Shown: in pieces, positions 11,439-22,708 of the stretch | How positions within the stretch are numbered: the stretch's first letter is position 1 | Layout of the letters: each line of letters begins with the position of its first letter | Assembly (NCBI GenBank): GCA_039602395.1 | Contig: JBCNJP010000008.1 | Location: forward strand, 18,110,354-18,174,353 | Reading direction: 5' to 3' | DNA from: Deinandra increscens subsp. villosa | Taxonomy: Eukaryota; Streptophyta; Magnoliopsida; Asterales; Asteraceae | DNA: 64,000 nucleotides | Translations under genes and position numbers: made by a program | The notes under the pieces: model-generated | Database searches by the model: none | Told to the model about the DNA's origin: nothing | What the model saw: the letters and a program-made list of their open reading frames with translations, nothing else

Positions 11439-11797
11439 TGTTAGAGCATATACCTATGCTATGATGTGTCTCGTGTATTGTATCTATGTGAGCGTGTCTT
11501 AGTATGAGTTTTAGTGATAATATCATTGGCGTCGGACCAAATGGTCTGCCGGACCAAATGGTACGCCCGTACCATTTGGTACGCAGCATGTTTAGTCACT
11601 AAGTATAAATAGGTTGTGTTAGAATGATAGCTTAACACTTCTGTCATTCTTCACCTTCTGTGTGTGTGTGCTAGAGAGAGAAACTAGAGAGCTTTCATTG
11701 TATCTTCAAGTGATTCAATACGAAATCTCTTATTTACATCTGTGTTTACTATGACTGATTGATACACGCAGTAGTAAGATCGTATCTCGGTTTTACA
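11439..11797 (+). repeat. 5' LTR of T copy B
   Basis: TGTTAGAGCATATACC to GGTTTTACA, 359 bp. Palindromic GGACCAAATGGTCTGCC and GTACCATTTGGTACGC lie at 11535-11585, just upstream of TATAAATA at 11604-11611. Confidence 0.9.
11604..11611 (+). promoter_or_regulatory. TATA box of T copy B LTR
   Basis: TATAAATAGG about 20-70 bp after the palindromic GGACCA/GGTACG cluster. The same spacing occurs in copies D (45098-45105), E (48822-48829) and H (58255-58262). Confidence 0.7.
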
Positions 11798-11799
11798 AG

Positions 11800-11811
11800 T
11801 GGTATCAGAGC
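11800..11811 (+). other. Primer-binding site of T copy B
   Basis: Perfect TGGTATCAGAGC, 2 bp after the LTR, for priming by initiator tRNA-Met. Confidence 0.9.
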
Positions 11812-12028
11812 ATTTGGTTGCTCTACTGCTGTGTTTTTGATCAATTTTTGGATTTTTAGAGTGAGAAAGTGTGGGTTTTCTTTATTTTTCATCAAATTCT
11901 TCCAATTCCGAGTATTTTCGAGGTAAAAAAATGATTTCTGAGTGTTCCTAGTGAGTTTTCGCACCTTTCTGAAGCAAATTTAAGTCTAAATTGTCAAAAT
12001 TCGCGAAAATCCATCAAAATCAGCGTGG

Positions 12029-12222
12029 TACGTTTCTGGTCCGCCTCAAGAACATTTGGTCCGCCGCTGGTCCGCCGTTGGTCCGCTATGCAATCTTCAA
12101 TTTGGTTTGTGACAGTTATTTTTGGTCCGCCGTACCATTTTGGTCCGCCGTACCATTTTGGTCTGCCGTACCAAATTTGGTCCGCTGAAATCTGGTCCGC
12201 TAAAATCTGGTCCGCCGGCAGT
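12029..12222 (+). repeat. Leader array of TGGTCCG motifs in T copy B
   Basis: Nine exact TGGTCCG and one TGGTCTG in under 200 bp, some followed by a CCGTACCA extension. The array lies between PBS and gag. Confidence 0.8.
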
Positions 12223-12393
12223 TTCTTCAAAGGGTCATAACTTTTGCATTGTAAATCGCTACGAGAGCCATAAGTACTCAAATCGATCGTCTCGACGAGC
12301 TCTACATTGTTCGCTCAAAGTTGATTTACAAAATCAAATTCTAACACCTTCGTTTTTGAGTTTGAAGTTTTGAAGTATCATTTTTGGTGAATA

Positions 12394-15300
12394 ATGTCTG
12401 ATTATTAAGCGTTTACAGCTATGCAAAGCACGGTACAAGCTATGCTCAATTTTGATAATGAAATAGGAACAAGTCAGAAAGTTCCTAAACTGTTGAAGTT
12501 GGAAGATTATCAAAATTGGAAGCAACGTTTTTCTGCATACATCAGCACAAATGATATTGATTTGTGGATTCCGATTCGAACGTTGTATGTACGTCCAACT
12601 GAAGATGGAGAGTATAAAGAAATTCAAGATTTTGATAAGGATGAAAGAAAAAGTTATGAGCTTGAACAAAAAGTTTATGGTTATCTTACCATGGCTTTAC
12701 CTACTGAGTTGTTGCATCAATTCAGCACTTGCAAGAAAGCTAAACAGTTGTGGGATGCTTTATCTGCTCGATGTGAAGGCAATGACCAATACAAGAAGAG
12801 TAGACGAAAAGTGTTGAACAAGGAATTTGAAAATTTTCAACAATATGACAAAGAAAATATTTCTGCTCTTGTTTCAAGGTTTTCACATCTGATTAGTGAG
12901 ATGAAAGTGGTTAAAATTGAAAAGACCGAGGAGGAATTGAAGGAGAAATTGATGGAAGCATTACCAGAAAAGTGGGAAAGTTATGTGTTATTGCTTACCC
13001 ATGACAAAGAATATTCTGAATTATCATTTCATGATTTAACTGGAAAGCTTCAGGCTAGAGAAATGGAAATGATGACATCAAATAAATCAACTGCTCAACT
13101 GCAGAATCCAGAATTGTATCATGGTCAAAATTCTGCAAGTATCAATGCGAAGTCTAAATTATTTGGTGTTGATTCATCAAATCCACCTCAAACAGCTTTT
13201 GTTGCTGGTCATGGTTCAGAAAACTTTGGAAATTCATCAAGAGGATGTTACTTTACTATTCCAACTCATTCAAATCAGACTTCATTTTCAGCAAAATCAC
13301 CGGATGAACATTTGGCATTAATTTCAGATTGAAGAAGATTTTGATCGGATTGATCCTGATAATCTTGAGCAAATGGATATCAATTGGCAACTGGCGATGT
13401 TAGCTCAAAGGGTTAAAAGATTCAAAAAGAAGACAGGCTATCAAAGTTTAAATCTGGATGGCAAGGTTGGAATAGATGAATCAAAGGCAAAATGTTTCAA
13501 ATGTTCTAATTTTGGACATTTTGCTCGTGAATGTTAAAAAACAAATGCATCTTCATCAAAGCCACCAACAGCTTTGGTATCTCAAGTCGATAAGCAATAT
13601 GATTGGGGACGAACTTCTAATGGTCTAATTGCTTTAACAGCTATTACTTCGAAAGATAGTTATGATTGGGCTGCTGATGAATTTGATGATGAGTCTGCAT
13701 TTCGTGCTTTGATTGCTCAAGTTGGTCATAGTGATGATGAAGAAGAAGTAACTGATTCTGAATCTGAAACAATTCTGGAAACAGTGGCTATGAATCGGTT
13801 TGTGAGTTTTGTTCTCAGAAAGACAAAAAGATTCAAGAATTGATAAAAGAAAATGGCTTGTTGGTTGATGATAATAAAAGAAAGATAGAAGAACTGGCAA
13901 GTGAACAGCAAAAGTTAGAAGATCTAATTCAAGAATTGTCTTCTCAGAAAGAACAATTCTCAGTAGGGATGAGCATGGGTACCGTACCCGTACCTGACCG
14001 GTACCGGTCCCGTTTGGTACCGGTATCGTTTTAAACGAAAAATGGGTCCCGGTCCCGGTACCTGATATACCGGTACGGGTACCTGTCGGGTACCGGACGG
14101 GTATTGAGTACCTGTTAGTACCATTCCCAGTAGTACCTTTACCCGAAAATTAGAAAAAATGAGTCCCGGTCTCGGTAGCGAAACAACGGGTACGGGTATC
14201 AGTACGGGACGGGTATCGGTACGGGTACCGGGTACCAAATGCTCATCCCTAGTTCTCAGATATTCAAGCAGAAATTGTAGAAAAAGAATCAAAATTTTAA
14301 AGTGTTGAACATGAGTTTGAACAGAAAATTACAAAATTATCTGAAGAAAATGCTGCATTAAGTCAAGAAGTGAAGAAATGGAAGGATGATGCTACAGATA
14401 CAGCAAATGATTTTCAAAATCTTTTCGACAAATCCAAGTCCAGACTTGATACTCTTACTAAACTTTCTGATGACCAAGCTACTAAGATTCAATCCTATCA
14501 GCTTGATATGGAAAACTTACTTGATGAGAAGAGGGAGTTGGTTAGAGTGAACAAGTTGCAAAATGCAAATTTAGAAATTTAGAAAAGAAATGAAGATAAG
14601 CTACAGAAGGAATTGATAGATGGACTAGATGAGTTGAGATTGCAAAAGTATGAAACTCATAAAGTGGCAAAGAAGTTAATTGCAACAGAAAAAGAGTTGG
14701 CTGAAGCTCATCAAAGAATTTCTGACTTGAAGATTGAAGTCATTGATTCAAAACGTCTTTTGAACAATGTTACTAATTCACAATCTTTTACAAGTTTCTT
14801 GGCAAAGGATGAGAATTTTGAGAAGATGTTCAACAAAACCGTATCACCACCAAGAAGTCTAAAAGAAGACGTTCATGATTTGAAAGACAAGGTTGAGACT
14901 GGTGATTATTCTGAATTTGTTGTTTCTAAATCTGTTAAAGAAACGAAAGAGAACAAAGGCAAGAGTGCTGAAAATTCTGAAGCGCCAAAGGTTGTGTCTT
15001 GTTCTTCATCTGATGACAAAGAGAAATCTGCACGTTCAACTGACATTGTTCGAACTATTGTTGATGCTCCAAAGAATATTACTAAGATCAAAGCAGAGTT
15101 CTCTCGTCTTGCAAAGAATGGTCATAAACCATCTGGCTCAGACAAGAAGGTTTCTGGAAAACAGAAAGGTTTGGGGTTCCAACAGCAACAGGTTAAAGTG
15201 AATGCTTCTAAGGTTCAACAACAACAAACCTTGAAGAAAGTTAATTTGAAGCACATTCGAAAAGATGTTTTCAAGGCTGACAAAGTTCAACCAGAGAGGT

Positions 15301-15948
15301 TTTATAAACTCAAAGGTTCGGAACAAATATTTTCTGACAAAGAATTCCCGCTACATTGCGTGGATGCTCAGAAGATATATGAAGTTTTTGTGCAGAATGT
15401 TGATTCAAAGACCAAGAAGAAACAAGGTGCTAAATATTCTTCTGGAGGTTCAAATTCTACTCCAAAGAGCCCGACATCAAAATGGGTTCATGATCATCGA
15501 TTCTAGGTATTCGATAATTTTTATGATCATTTTGTAGATGAATATGTTTGTGAAGCTTTGCAGATTCCGAAACGCCGAAATGTCAACAATCGCTTGTGTT
15601 ATAATTGCCGACAAAAGGGCATCTGGCACAAGATTGTTCGGTTTCTGCTGCTTCTACATCAAAAAGAGGACAGGTTCCACATGTTGGTAAATCTGCCAAA
15701 CAGAGATTCATTGATGAATACGGCATAGTATTTGATGAACATCAACCTACATTTTTCAAAACTCAAGGAAGATTTATTCCTCGTTTTCAAAATATTCCAT
15801 ATGTAGGTTGTTCGTCAAAATCGACTGTGACTGGTTCATCAGATACTGATTTACCAAAACACAAATTTGGAAACCTAAAGTGGTTTCGAAAGGAAATCAA
15901 GATACTAGTCGACCAGAAGCGATTCGCTTCGGGTCATTTATAAACTAA
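12394..15948 (+). pseudogene. gag: Giant Gag of T copy B, multiply broken and split by a MITE
   Basis: By comparison with copy E the start is ATG at 12394, followed by an in-frame TAA four codons later. The frame is then open from 12421 to 13332 (KVPKLLKLEDYQNWK, LWIPI, MALPTELLHQF, LWDALSARCEG: copia UBN2-type Gag). A deletion follows, then a first CCHC knuckle near 13495-13535 (CFKCSNFGHFAREC) ending in a stop. Coiled-coil segments occupy 13574-15506. The second knuckle near 15600 (CYNCRQKG) is frame-shifted, and the tail ends GSFIN. The hAT-like element at 13964-14251 interrupts the coiled-coil part. The coding capacity would exceed 1,000 codons if intact, large for a copia Gag. Confidence 0.8.
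13964..14251. mobile_element. hAT-like MITE rich in GGTACC, inside copy B gag
   Basis: 288 bp with terminal inverted repeats TAGGGATGAGCAT and ATGCTCATCCCTA. It is flanked by an 8-bp duplication with one mismatch (attctcag 13956-13963, gttctcag 14252-14259). Comparison with copy E shows that removing it restores the uninterrupted gag sequence. The interior is almost entirely iterated GGTACCGG/GGTACGGG-type motifs. The 8-bp duplication and TAGGG ends fit hAT-family non-autonomous elements. No transposase is present. Confidence 0.75.
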
Positions 15949-16278
15949 CGTGTTTGATCAGTGTGCAGGTACTTTTAGAAGACCTATCGGTGATTGAAAA
16001 GTTGCTGATGGAGAAGTATTCTGCTGATTCAAGTTATTACATGTGATATCAATTTCAAAATTTGTTAGTGCAAAATATGTGTGTCGTGTGTGTATCAGTT
16101 AGTCAAGTTAGTTCCGTTAGTTGATTGAGTTAATATAGTTAATTCAAGGTTAAAGGGTAGAAAGTGTCAATCTAATAAAGTGAAGGGGCTTGATAGTGAT
16201 ATATTATATATCACATATATGTGATACGAGATTTTAGTTGAAGCAAGTAGATTTGAGTTCAACCGGATGATCGCCGAT

Positions 16279-16809
16279 TGAAAACTCGAATAGCTTCGGA
16301 TCTAGTGATTTGTACACCGAAATCGAACCGAAAGATTACCCGAAACGAAGAACACTAACAAGGTAAATAAACTCGGTTTATAGCTCAAATCGATCAATGT
16401 TTACATGATTTGGACTCGTTTACAGCAGCTAATCATGATCCTAACATCAATTCTCTCTGAAATTGAAGATCAAAAACTCCTCCTCTTGTAATTGAACTCG
16501 TGAAAATGGTTAATCGAGGTGTGTCTCCTTCGTCCGAACTCCAAACTCCATATATATAGGGAAACCAGTTGAGTGCCGAACTTGAAGTTCGGAGGCAGGT
16601 CATAATTGCCGAACACAAGGTTCGGCTGCTTCTCCGTTTGATAATCTGCTACCCTTCATCCACTTTATGATTAATTTGTTGGTTTTATAAACCAACCCTC
16701 AACTATTGGATAATGACAATAACTACCCAATACAAGAATTAACAATTCTAACAAACAACTAACTGTACTAACTGAAATACACACATGTCACACATATTTT
16801 GCACTAACA
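16279..16809 (-). repeat. Minus-oriented 3' LTR of insertion C
   Basis: 531 bp bounded by TGAAAACTCG and GCACTAACA on the plus strand, followed by a polypurine tract in reverse (aactcccccttga). It contains inverted CCGAAC/GTTCGG motifs (around 16575-16625) next to a TATATATA box. Confidence 0.8.
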
Positions 16810-17639
16810 AACTCCCCCTTGACGTGTGCTGTATCAGATCTTCCAACTCTTCGAATTTGTTGTTAGTTGATGTAGGGTAGGCACGGCTGGAACAGGACTA
16901 AGTCAACTGAACTCTTTCTGAAAGTGATAAACTCTTTGACAACTTCATAACCATGCTTGCAATCCATTCTAAGATCTTTATCTGAAAGACTTTGATGATT
17001 TTAACCAGCAACCTTTAGAAAGCAAAAGTGCGGTTTTTCTTTTCCAAACATAACTGTAATTTTGAAAGAAAAACTCCTCCTTTGGAGAAACCAAGACATT
17101 TAGATTTGAAAATTTGTTGTATCCCGTATCGATCAGATCAAAAACAAAGTAGAAAGAAAATATTTTTGGATTTTACAAAGTTTATATCAAAACACACTGA
17201 AAATCTTTTTGATTTTTTTCATAAACTGAAACATAATGGCAATATAGAATTAAACTCTATTTTTGTTTTTGGTGAGAAAGATCACAACATGAGATCATAT
17301 CAGACATAACACATCGTACACACTGCAATTTCAAAATACTAAGCATGCAAGCCAAGCTGACTGAGAATACAACCATTTGGTTTATTTCAGCTAAAGCAGG
17401 TCATTGTCTATAGCTTTCTGATATGAAATTAAGTGTATTTATCGAGCATTGATAACATAGTACCCACACAATCAGGAATACTGGCAATCCGCTTATTTCA
17501 TATTTTTGAATTTTTCTTTTATTCAAGCCAAGTTACTTGCAGCAGATTTCTCATACTGATATTGTAAACTTGCTTATACAGAATCAAATGCCATAGAGAT
17601 ATCAAGTTCATGGTGTTTCTTGCAAAAAGAAAGCAGAAC
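16810..17639 (-). other. Non-coding 3' region of insertion C
   Basis: Lies between polypurine tract and stem-loops on the minus strand. No coding frame is convincing. It shares short blocks with the same region of copies A and E, for example near aaacacactgaaaatcttttt. Confidence 0.5.
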
Positions 17640-17881
17640 CCTAAACAAACAACAATCAGGTCGGCCGGTAGGCACGCAGAAAAAGTCCGATTGTTTAGGA
17701 AAATAAGAAATGTAAAATAAAGTAGAAATTGTATAATCCAACAACAATCAGGTCGGTACTTACGTACACGCAGAGAAAGTCCGATGGATTATACAAAACA
17801 CCAAAGAAAATAAAGCAGTATGTCAAACGAACAACGATCAGGTCGATCTTTCGATACGCAGAGAAAGTCCGATCGTTTGAC
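17640..17881 (-). ncRNA. Triple stem-loop cluster of insertion C (best preserved)
   Basis: Units at 17640-17699, 17729-17796 and 17822-17881. Outer stems: CCTAAACA/TGTTTAGG (8 bp), TTGTATAATCC/GGATTATACAA (11 bp) and GTCAAACGA/TCGTTTGAC (9 bp). Inner stems on the element strand: GCC-TACC-GGC, GTAC-GTAA-GTAC and ATC-GAAA-GAT. The flanks GGACTTTCTCTGCGT and CGACCTGATTGTTGTT are almost unchanged in all three, while the stems differ completely but stay complementary. This is the pattern expected of a selected RNA fold. Function unknown. Confidence 0.75.
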
Positions 17882-18514
17882 AAAATAAAGAAAATCAAAC
17901 AAGTTGAAATCTTTCAAAATAAAGCAAGCATACACCAGAACATCTCTTTATTATGTTTTTGGTATTATCTCATTTTAATTTGCCAGATATGCACAGTACC
18001 CATCATGATTTGTAACCACAATTATCAAGCAAGCGTTATCTTTATATCATACTCGCATATATCAGACTACTCAGCACATTCAATTAAGTCAAGCAAGTAC
18101 CTACAGCCTTTCTTTCTACTTTATTCATGGCAGATAACGTATGCTGATGTACCATCATTTCTCATATGGTTGGATCAATTTCTCATTTTTCATTTTTCAT
18201 TTTTTCATACTTTTCATTCATTTTTTTTTATATTTGCATTTTTTTATATTTTGCATTTCTCCCCCTAAAATTCAACAAACTCTATTTTTTGAATTTTCCA
18301 AAATTTCTCCCCCTAAAGATATGAAAGAAAATAAAAGTGATCGGCCAACATGGATACCTCGGTTTTTAGATTTTGAAAAATCATTTTTCTCAAAAATGTT
18401 TGTGAAATGTCAACTCCGTGAAGCGCTAACTTAAGCAAAATACTCCACTATCAGCAACTTTGCAATCACTAATAGGTCTTCTTGAAGTACCTGCACACAA
18501 CCTCAAACAATTTT

Positions 18515-18906
18515 TTAGTTAAATACGGGAACCCAAACCGGCTTGGGTCGTCCCGTATCTTCAATAAAATCGTTTCCCGCCGAGGTTGCCATTTTCTGTC
18601 TCCAAGAACAAAATGGTTTAGACGATTTCGCCCGATGCGAATCAGAACCATTGAAAAACTTTGATTTGTTGAAAACCATATTCAACAACTCTTCGACCAA
18701 CATTTTCTCAGGTTTTGAGTGATGTTGTCGAAGCCCATAATATGAAAACTCATTTGAATAAGGCATTTCAAAATCATTATTGAAAAATTGTTTTCTTTTT
18801 GAAAAATGTTTTGGTTTTGAAAACTGTCGTGACCAATCATCATAATTTGAGGTTTTACCAACAACCGGTTTCTTATAAGCTGGTTTTCGTTGGTTTTGCT
18901 GAATTT
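18515..18906 (-). pseudogene. gag: C-terminal fragment of T-type Gag in insertion C
   Basis: The open tail at 18515-18766 ends EDTGRPKPVWVPVFN and carries ATSAGNDFIEDTGRP, matching the tail of copy A (ATSAGND versus TKAANDF). The upstream part to 18906 continues in other frames. The rest of gag is missing because the plus-oriented LTR fragment is joined directly to it. Confidence 0.65.
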
Positions 18907-18917
18907 GTCTAACAGGT

Positions 18918-19415
18918 ATATTTCAGTTAGTACAGTTAGTTCGTTAGAATAGTTAATTCTTGTATTGGGTAGTTATTGTCATTATCCATAGTTGAGGGTT
19001 GGTTTATAAAACCAACAAATTAATCATAAAGTGGATGAAGGGTAGCAGATTATCAAACGGAGAAGCAGCCGAACCTTGTGTTCGGCAATTACGACCTGCC
19101 TCCGAACTTCAAGTTCGGCACTCAACTAGTTTCCCTATATATATGGAGTTTGGAGTTCGGACGAAGGAGACACACCTCGATTAACCATTTTCCCGAGTTC
19201 AATTACAAGAGGAGGAGTTTTTGATCTTCAATTTCAGAGAGAATTGATGTTAGGATCATGATTAGCTGCTGTAAACGAGTCCAAATCATGTAAACATTGA
19301 TCGATTTGAGCTATAAACCGAGTTTATTTACCTTGTTAGTGTTCTTCGTTTCGGGTAATCTTTCGGTTCGATTTCGGTGTACAAATCACTAGATCCGAAG
19401 CTATTCGAGTTTTCG
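18918..19415 (+). repeat. Plus-oriented LTR fragment of insertion C
   Basis: Inverted, near-identical copy of 16279-16770, lacking its first 40 bp or so. It ends in TTTTCG instead of TTTTCA, directly before the aaatt flank. Confidence 0.75.
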
Positions 19416-19451
19416 AAATTGCAAATTTTCCGAAAGCTAAAACTGCAAGGT

Positions 19452-20079
19452 TGTCAGGGCCGATTTTCACTACAAGAATCTCGATCTTGAGCGAGAACGG
19501 GGTTCGGATTCGAAAACCCGAAAAGATGAATGATGATGAATGGAGAAGAATCTAGGAAATCAAAACATAAGAAAGATGATAATCAAGTCGAATGATTTCA
19601 TTGAACCAAATGATTACAATCAAGAAATCATGACAACACTCTCTTATGGAAATCCATGACTCACTCTTTCTCTCTAGAATGGAAATCTCACACACTCTAA
19701 AGGAAATCATTTTAACATTTGGAGACCTTTTTTTTTCTTGGAATGGGCACCCTCACTATATATATAGTGAGGGTGACTAACAAGTGAAAAACATAAAAAT
19801 TGAACAAAATACAAATGAATGAAATAAACATAAAATATTAATTAAATCAAAGTTGATTTAATTAATCCGAAGCTTGACTCGCTCGAACCGATCTTCCGTT
19901 GACTTTTACGTTGACCGTTAACTCGAACGGTTGACTTTTCCAGAATATGGTCTTCGGTCCAGTCTCGCAAGCCTCGAGCATCACAACCCAGTCTCTAAAT
20001 CAATTCACATGGATTCTTCAGTCAAATTCTTCCGTAAACAGATTTGATGGCGTCAGTCACATAGATTTTAGTTCCAACA
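19452..20079 (-). repeat. 3' LTR of element J
   Basis: 628 bp, TGTCAGGGCCG to GTTCCAACA. Its first 280 bp or so match 22723-23005 and 23013-23245. It contains the palindrome at 19748-19775. Confidence 0.8.
19748..19775. promoter_or_regulatory. 28-bp perfect palindrome centred on a TATA tract
   Basis: CACCCTCACTATAT is followed directly by its exact reverse complement ATATAGTGAGGGTG. It is placed where the promoter TATA box of this LTR is expected. The 5' LTR copy of J is truncated before this point. Confidence 0.6.
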
Positions 20080-21796
20080 TATTCCCCCTTGACTGATGCT
20101 TTCAAATCTGTTCAACTGCTGAAGAATCGCTCTGTCGTACATCTTCAATGAATAACTGATAAACCCGAAGCAATTTGTCATAGAGATTCCCCCTCTGAAT
20201 AAGCTTCTTCTGTTCTTGTTGCTCCAGTTGAGAGCCAAGTGCTGCTGCTCACTCGGTTCACACGGTCGGGTACAATACTGAGAAAATGCTGAACATCGGA
20301 GTCAAAACCGCAACAAACTGAATCAGATAAACCAATCAAACACTGAAAATGCTCCAAATCCGAATAATCGACCCGATATCCAAATCCATAATAATTTCTC
20401 TTATTTCTCTAAATCTCTCCAAAAACATCAAGTCGGAAGCATAAAATTAGATGCGGAGAGTCGAACCGTCGCGATCGGTTGCCTAGAGAAACCGGATAAA
20501 AAATCTTGAAATCGGACAATCTCGCGAAAAACCGGAAGCCAGATGCTTACAGTTGTGAATAATCCGCGCGACTGAGGTTGGATGCGAAAATAAAGATAAA
20601 TATCAAATCTGTGAAAATTTGAGATCCCGAGCGAAAATAATCATAACTGGACTCTTCGTAATTTTGGGCGAAGAAAAACGAGCTCGGAAATAAATTCCGT
20701 GAAGATTTCTGAGAATTATCGGTGAAAGCAGCTCAATCAGAAAAATTTCATCAATTTTCATCAAGGAACGACTTCTCGAGAGATTTAACCGGATAAATTC
20801 CACTATTAACTGAGATTCCAGTTAATCCGGTTAGTTGACATGCGCGCTGCATCAGCTAAAAATAAAAACCGTGAGACATAACGGGAAAGCTGAATAATTA
20901 ACCGGCTATAGAAGCTAACCCGTCAGTGGTCGATAGCTAACGTGCGCGCGACGCCAATAAACGAGAACCCCCAAAAATAAATTGGAATAAATCCGAGACT
21001 AAAAAAAATTTCCGCAATTTTGTTCGGGCGTTATCTACGTAAATCTTTTAAAAGATTGATTAGAAAAATCTTCGTATTTAACGAAAATGCAGAAAATTCC
21101 ATTAGATTAATTAAATCCTACTAGATAAGCCTTAATCCTTGTAAAATTGAATTGACCAATCAGAATTCACCCTTTAAAAATGATCCAACGGCCTGGAAAT
21201 GATGGATATTAATGGATCAGATCAGGATCCGTGTGCCTGGCGGCTGGCCAATAGGATTGCAGCTGAAGAAGCTACACAACACAGATCCAACGGTTGAAAG
21301 AAAATCAGATCAATATCGTGGAGGGCTAGATACGTGTGAGGGTAAGTTCAGCCAATCAGGAGAGGATATACCAGCTGCATTCAACGGCTCTCTCCACAGG
21401 AGGGGCCCACGCTGACTTTCCTTGGGCCAATCAGTATTCGACAGCCGATCTCCTCCCCAACGGTTCTTTGTAATTCCTGGGTCCCACCAGAACTTTCCAG
21501 CGAATCAGAGTTAGACAACGATCTGTTGTTGACCGACAAAAGGAAAGAGAATTTCTCCCATTCAACCAATCAACGGAGGCCACGTCATCATCTTTAACAG
21601 ATGCGTCTTCTTCCTCGTAAACCCTAGCTGGCCGGAAATTTGAACCCTTCGACGGAAAACCGTGAGATGACCATATCTCCCTCAAAACTCAACGAAATTC
21701 TTCGAATTTTATAACGTTGGACTCGTGGCGTCATCCTCTATCATCCTATACGAACAGAATCCACCAAAACGATCTCGAATAAAAACCCAGAAACAA
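20080..21796 (-). other. Non-coding interior of element J
   Basis: No frame longer than 67 codons looks like protein and no retroelement domain is visible. Only the right part (from about 21600) matches the K leader. Confidence 0.5.
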
Positions 21797-22005
21797 GTCC
21801 GCTAAAGAACTTCAAGTTCGCTAAGCCAAACTCAAGTACGCTAAGAGACCTGAGTAGTCCGCTAAGAACTCGAGAAGTTCGCTAAGAAACTTGTGAAGTC
21901 CGCTAAGCATACAGAGAAGTTCGCTAACCTTTGCTGAAGTTCGCTAAGCTCAGAAGTCCGCTAGAGCAAACAAGTCCGCTAAGCTTACGAGAAGTCCGCT
22001 AGGAC
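21797..22005 (-). repeat. Leader array of GTYCGCTAAG motifs in element J
   Basis: About 11 units of agtccgctaag or agttcgctaag spaced 15-25 bp apart, near the 5' end of the element on the minus strand. The K leader carries a similar array. Confidence 0.75.
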
Positions 22006-22708
22006 AATCTGCATATCTTCAAAACAATTGAATAAATCTGGAAAACTGATAGAACAGTGAAGAACACCCACTTAACAGCCCTCTTCGATGCGTGATTTAA
22101 CCCAGAAAAACAGTTAGGAAAACCCAGATTCATGACGAATTCGTGTAGTCTTACCATCCAAGATGATGTTCTGGCCACAAACAACCCCCGAACAGCAGCC
22201 ACAATCATCGAATCTGACCCCGAAATCTGGAAAAATCCAAGAACACGAAGAACACACAGTTACACCGTCAGTGTGTGTTTTTTCAGATCCACTCAAACTG
22301 TTGAGATTTAGATGAAATGGATGCTTTCAATGGATCCGGAATGCGATTTCCACTGAGAATCATGCTTCGTTTCATCCAAATCCATGAAGAATAGCTCCAA
22401 AAACGCAGAATCAAAGCCGAAAATCTTCAAAAACCCTAAAAACGGGAAAAACTCAACAGTTACGAAAAATCTGCTCGAATCATCATTTCTCTCACTGATT
22501 TGAACATGTTGAAGATAAAAATCATCAAGATAGACTCCATGAACAATAACCTAACATTTAGCAACATCAGATCTTTCCAGAATCCATCAAAAATGAAGAA
22601 AAATGAGAAAAAGTCTCAAAAAATGAGTTTTCATCATCTTCATCCATTCAAGCTCAAAATCAGATTCGAATGACCGGATTCACGGTGAGATGAATCTGAT
22701 CGGTCCCC

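Larger units (their letters stand above)
16063..19415. mobile_element. Rearranged T-related insertion C with inverted LTRs
   Basis: Inserted in T copy B. aaatt precedes the left TGTTAGTGC end (16058-16062) and follows the right end (19416-19420). The order is: a divergent plus-oriented LTR start (16063 to about 16180), spacer, complete minus-oriented LTR (16279-16809), polypurine tract, minus-oriented 3' internal DNA with stem-loops and a gag C-terminus (to about 18906), then a plus-oriented LTR lacking its first 40 bp or so (about 18918-19415). The two LTR copies are inverted and highly similar. A normal insertion has direct LTRs, so an inversion or aberrant integration is likely. Confidence 0.65.
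11439..19451 (+). mobile_element. Family T copy B (truncated, carries two younger insertions)
   Basis: The 5' LTR, PBS, leader array and degraded gag run from 11439 to about 16062. The element resumes for about 30 bp after insertion C (19421-19451) and is then cut by element J. Its post-gag sequence matches copy E closely (gctgatggagaagtattctg here, gctgatggaggaatattctg there). The stem-loops and 3' LTR of this copy are not found. Confidence 0.75.
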
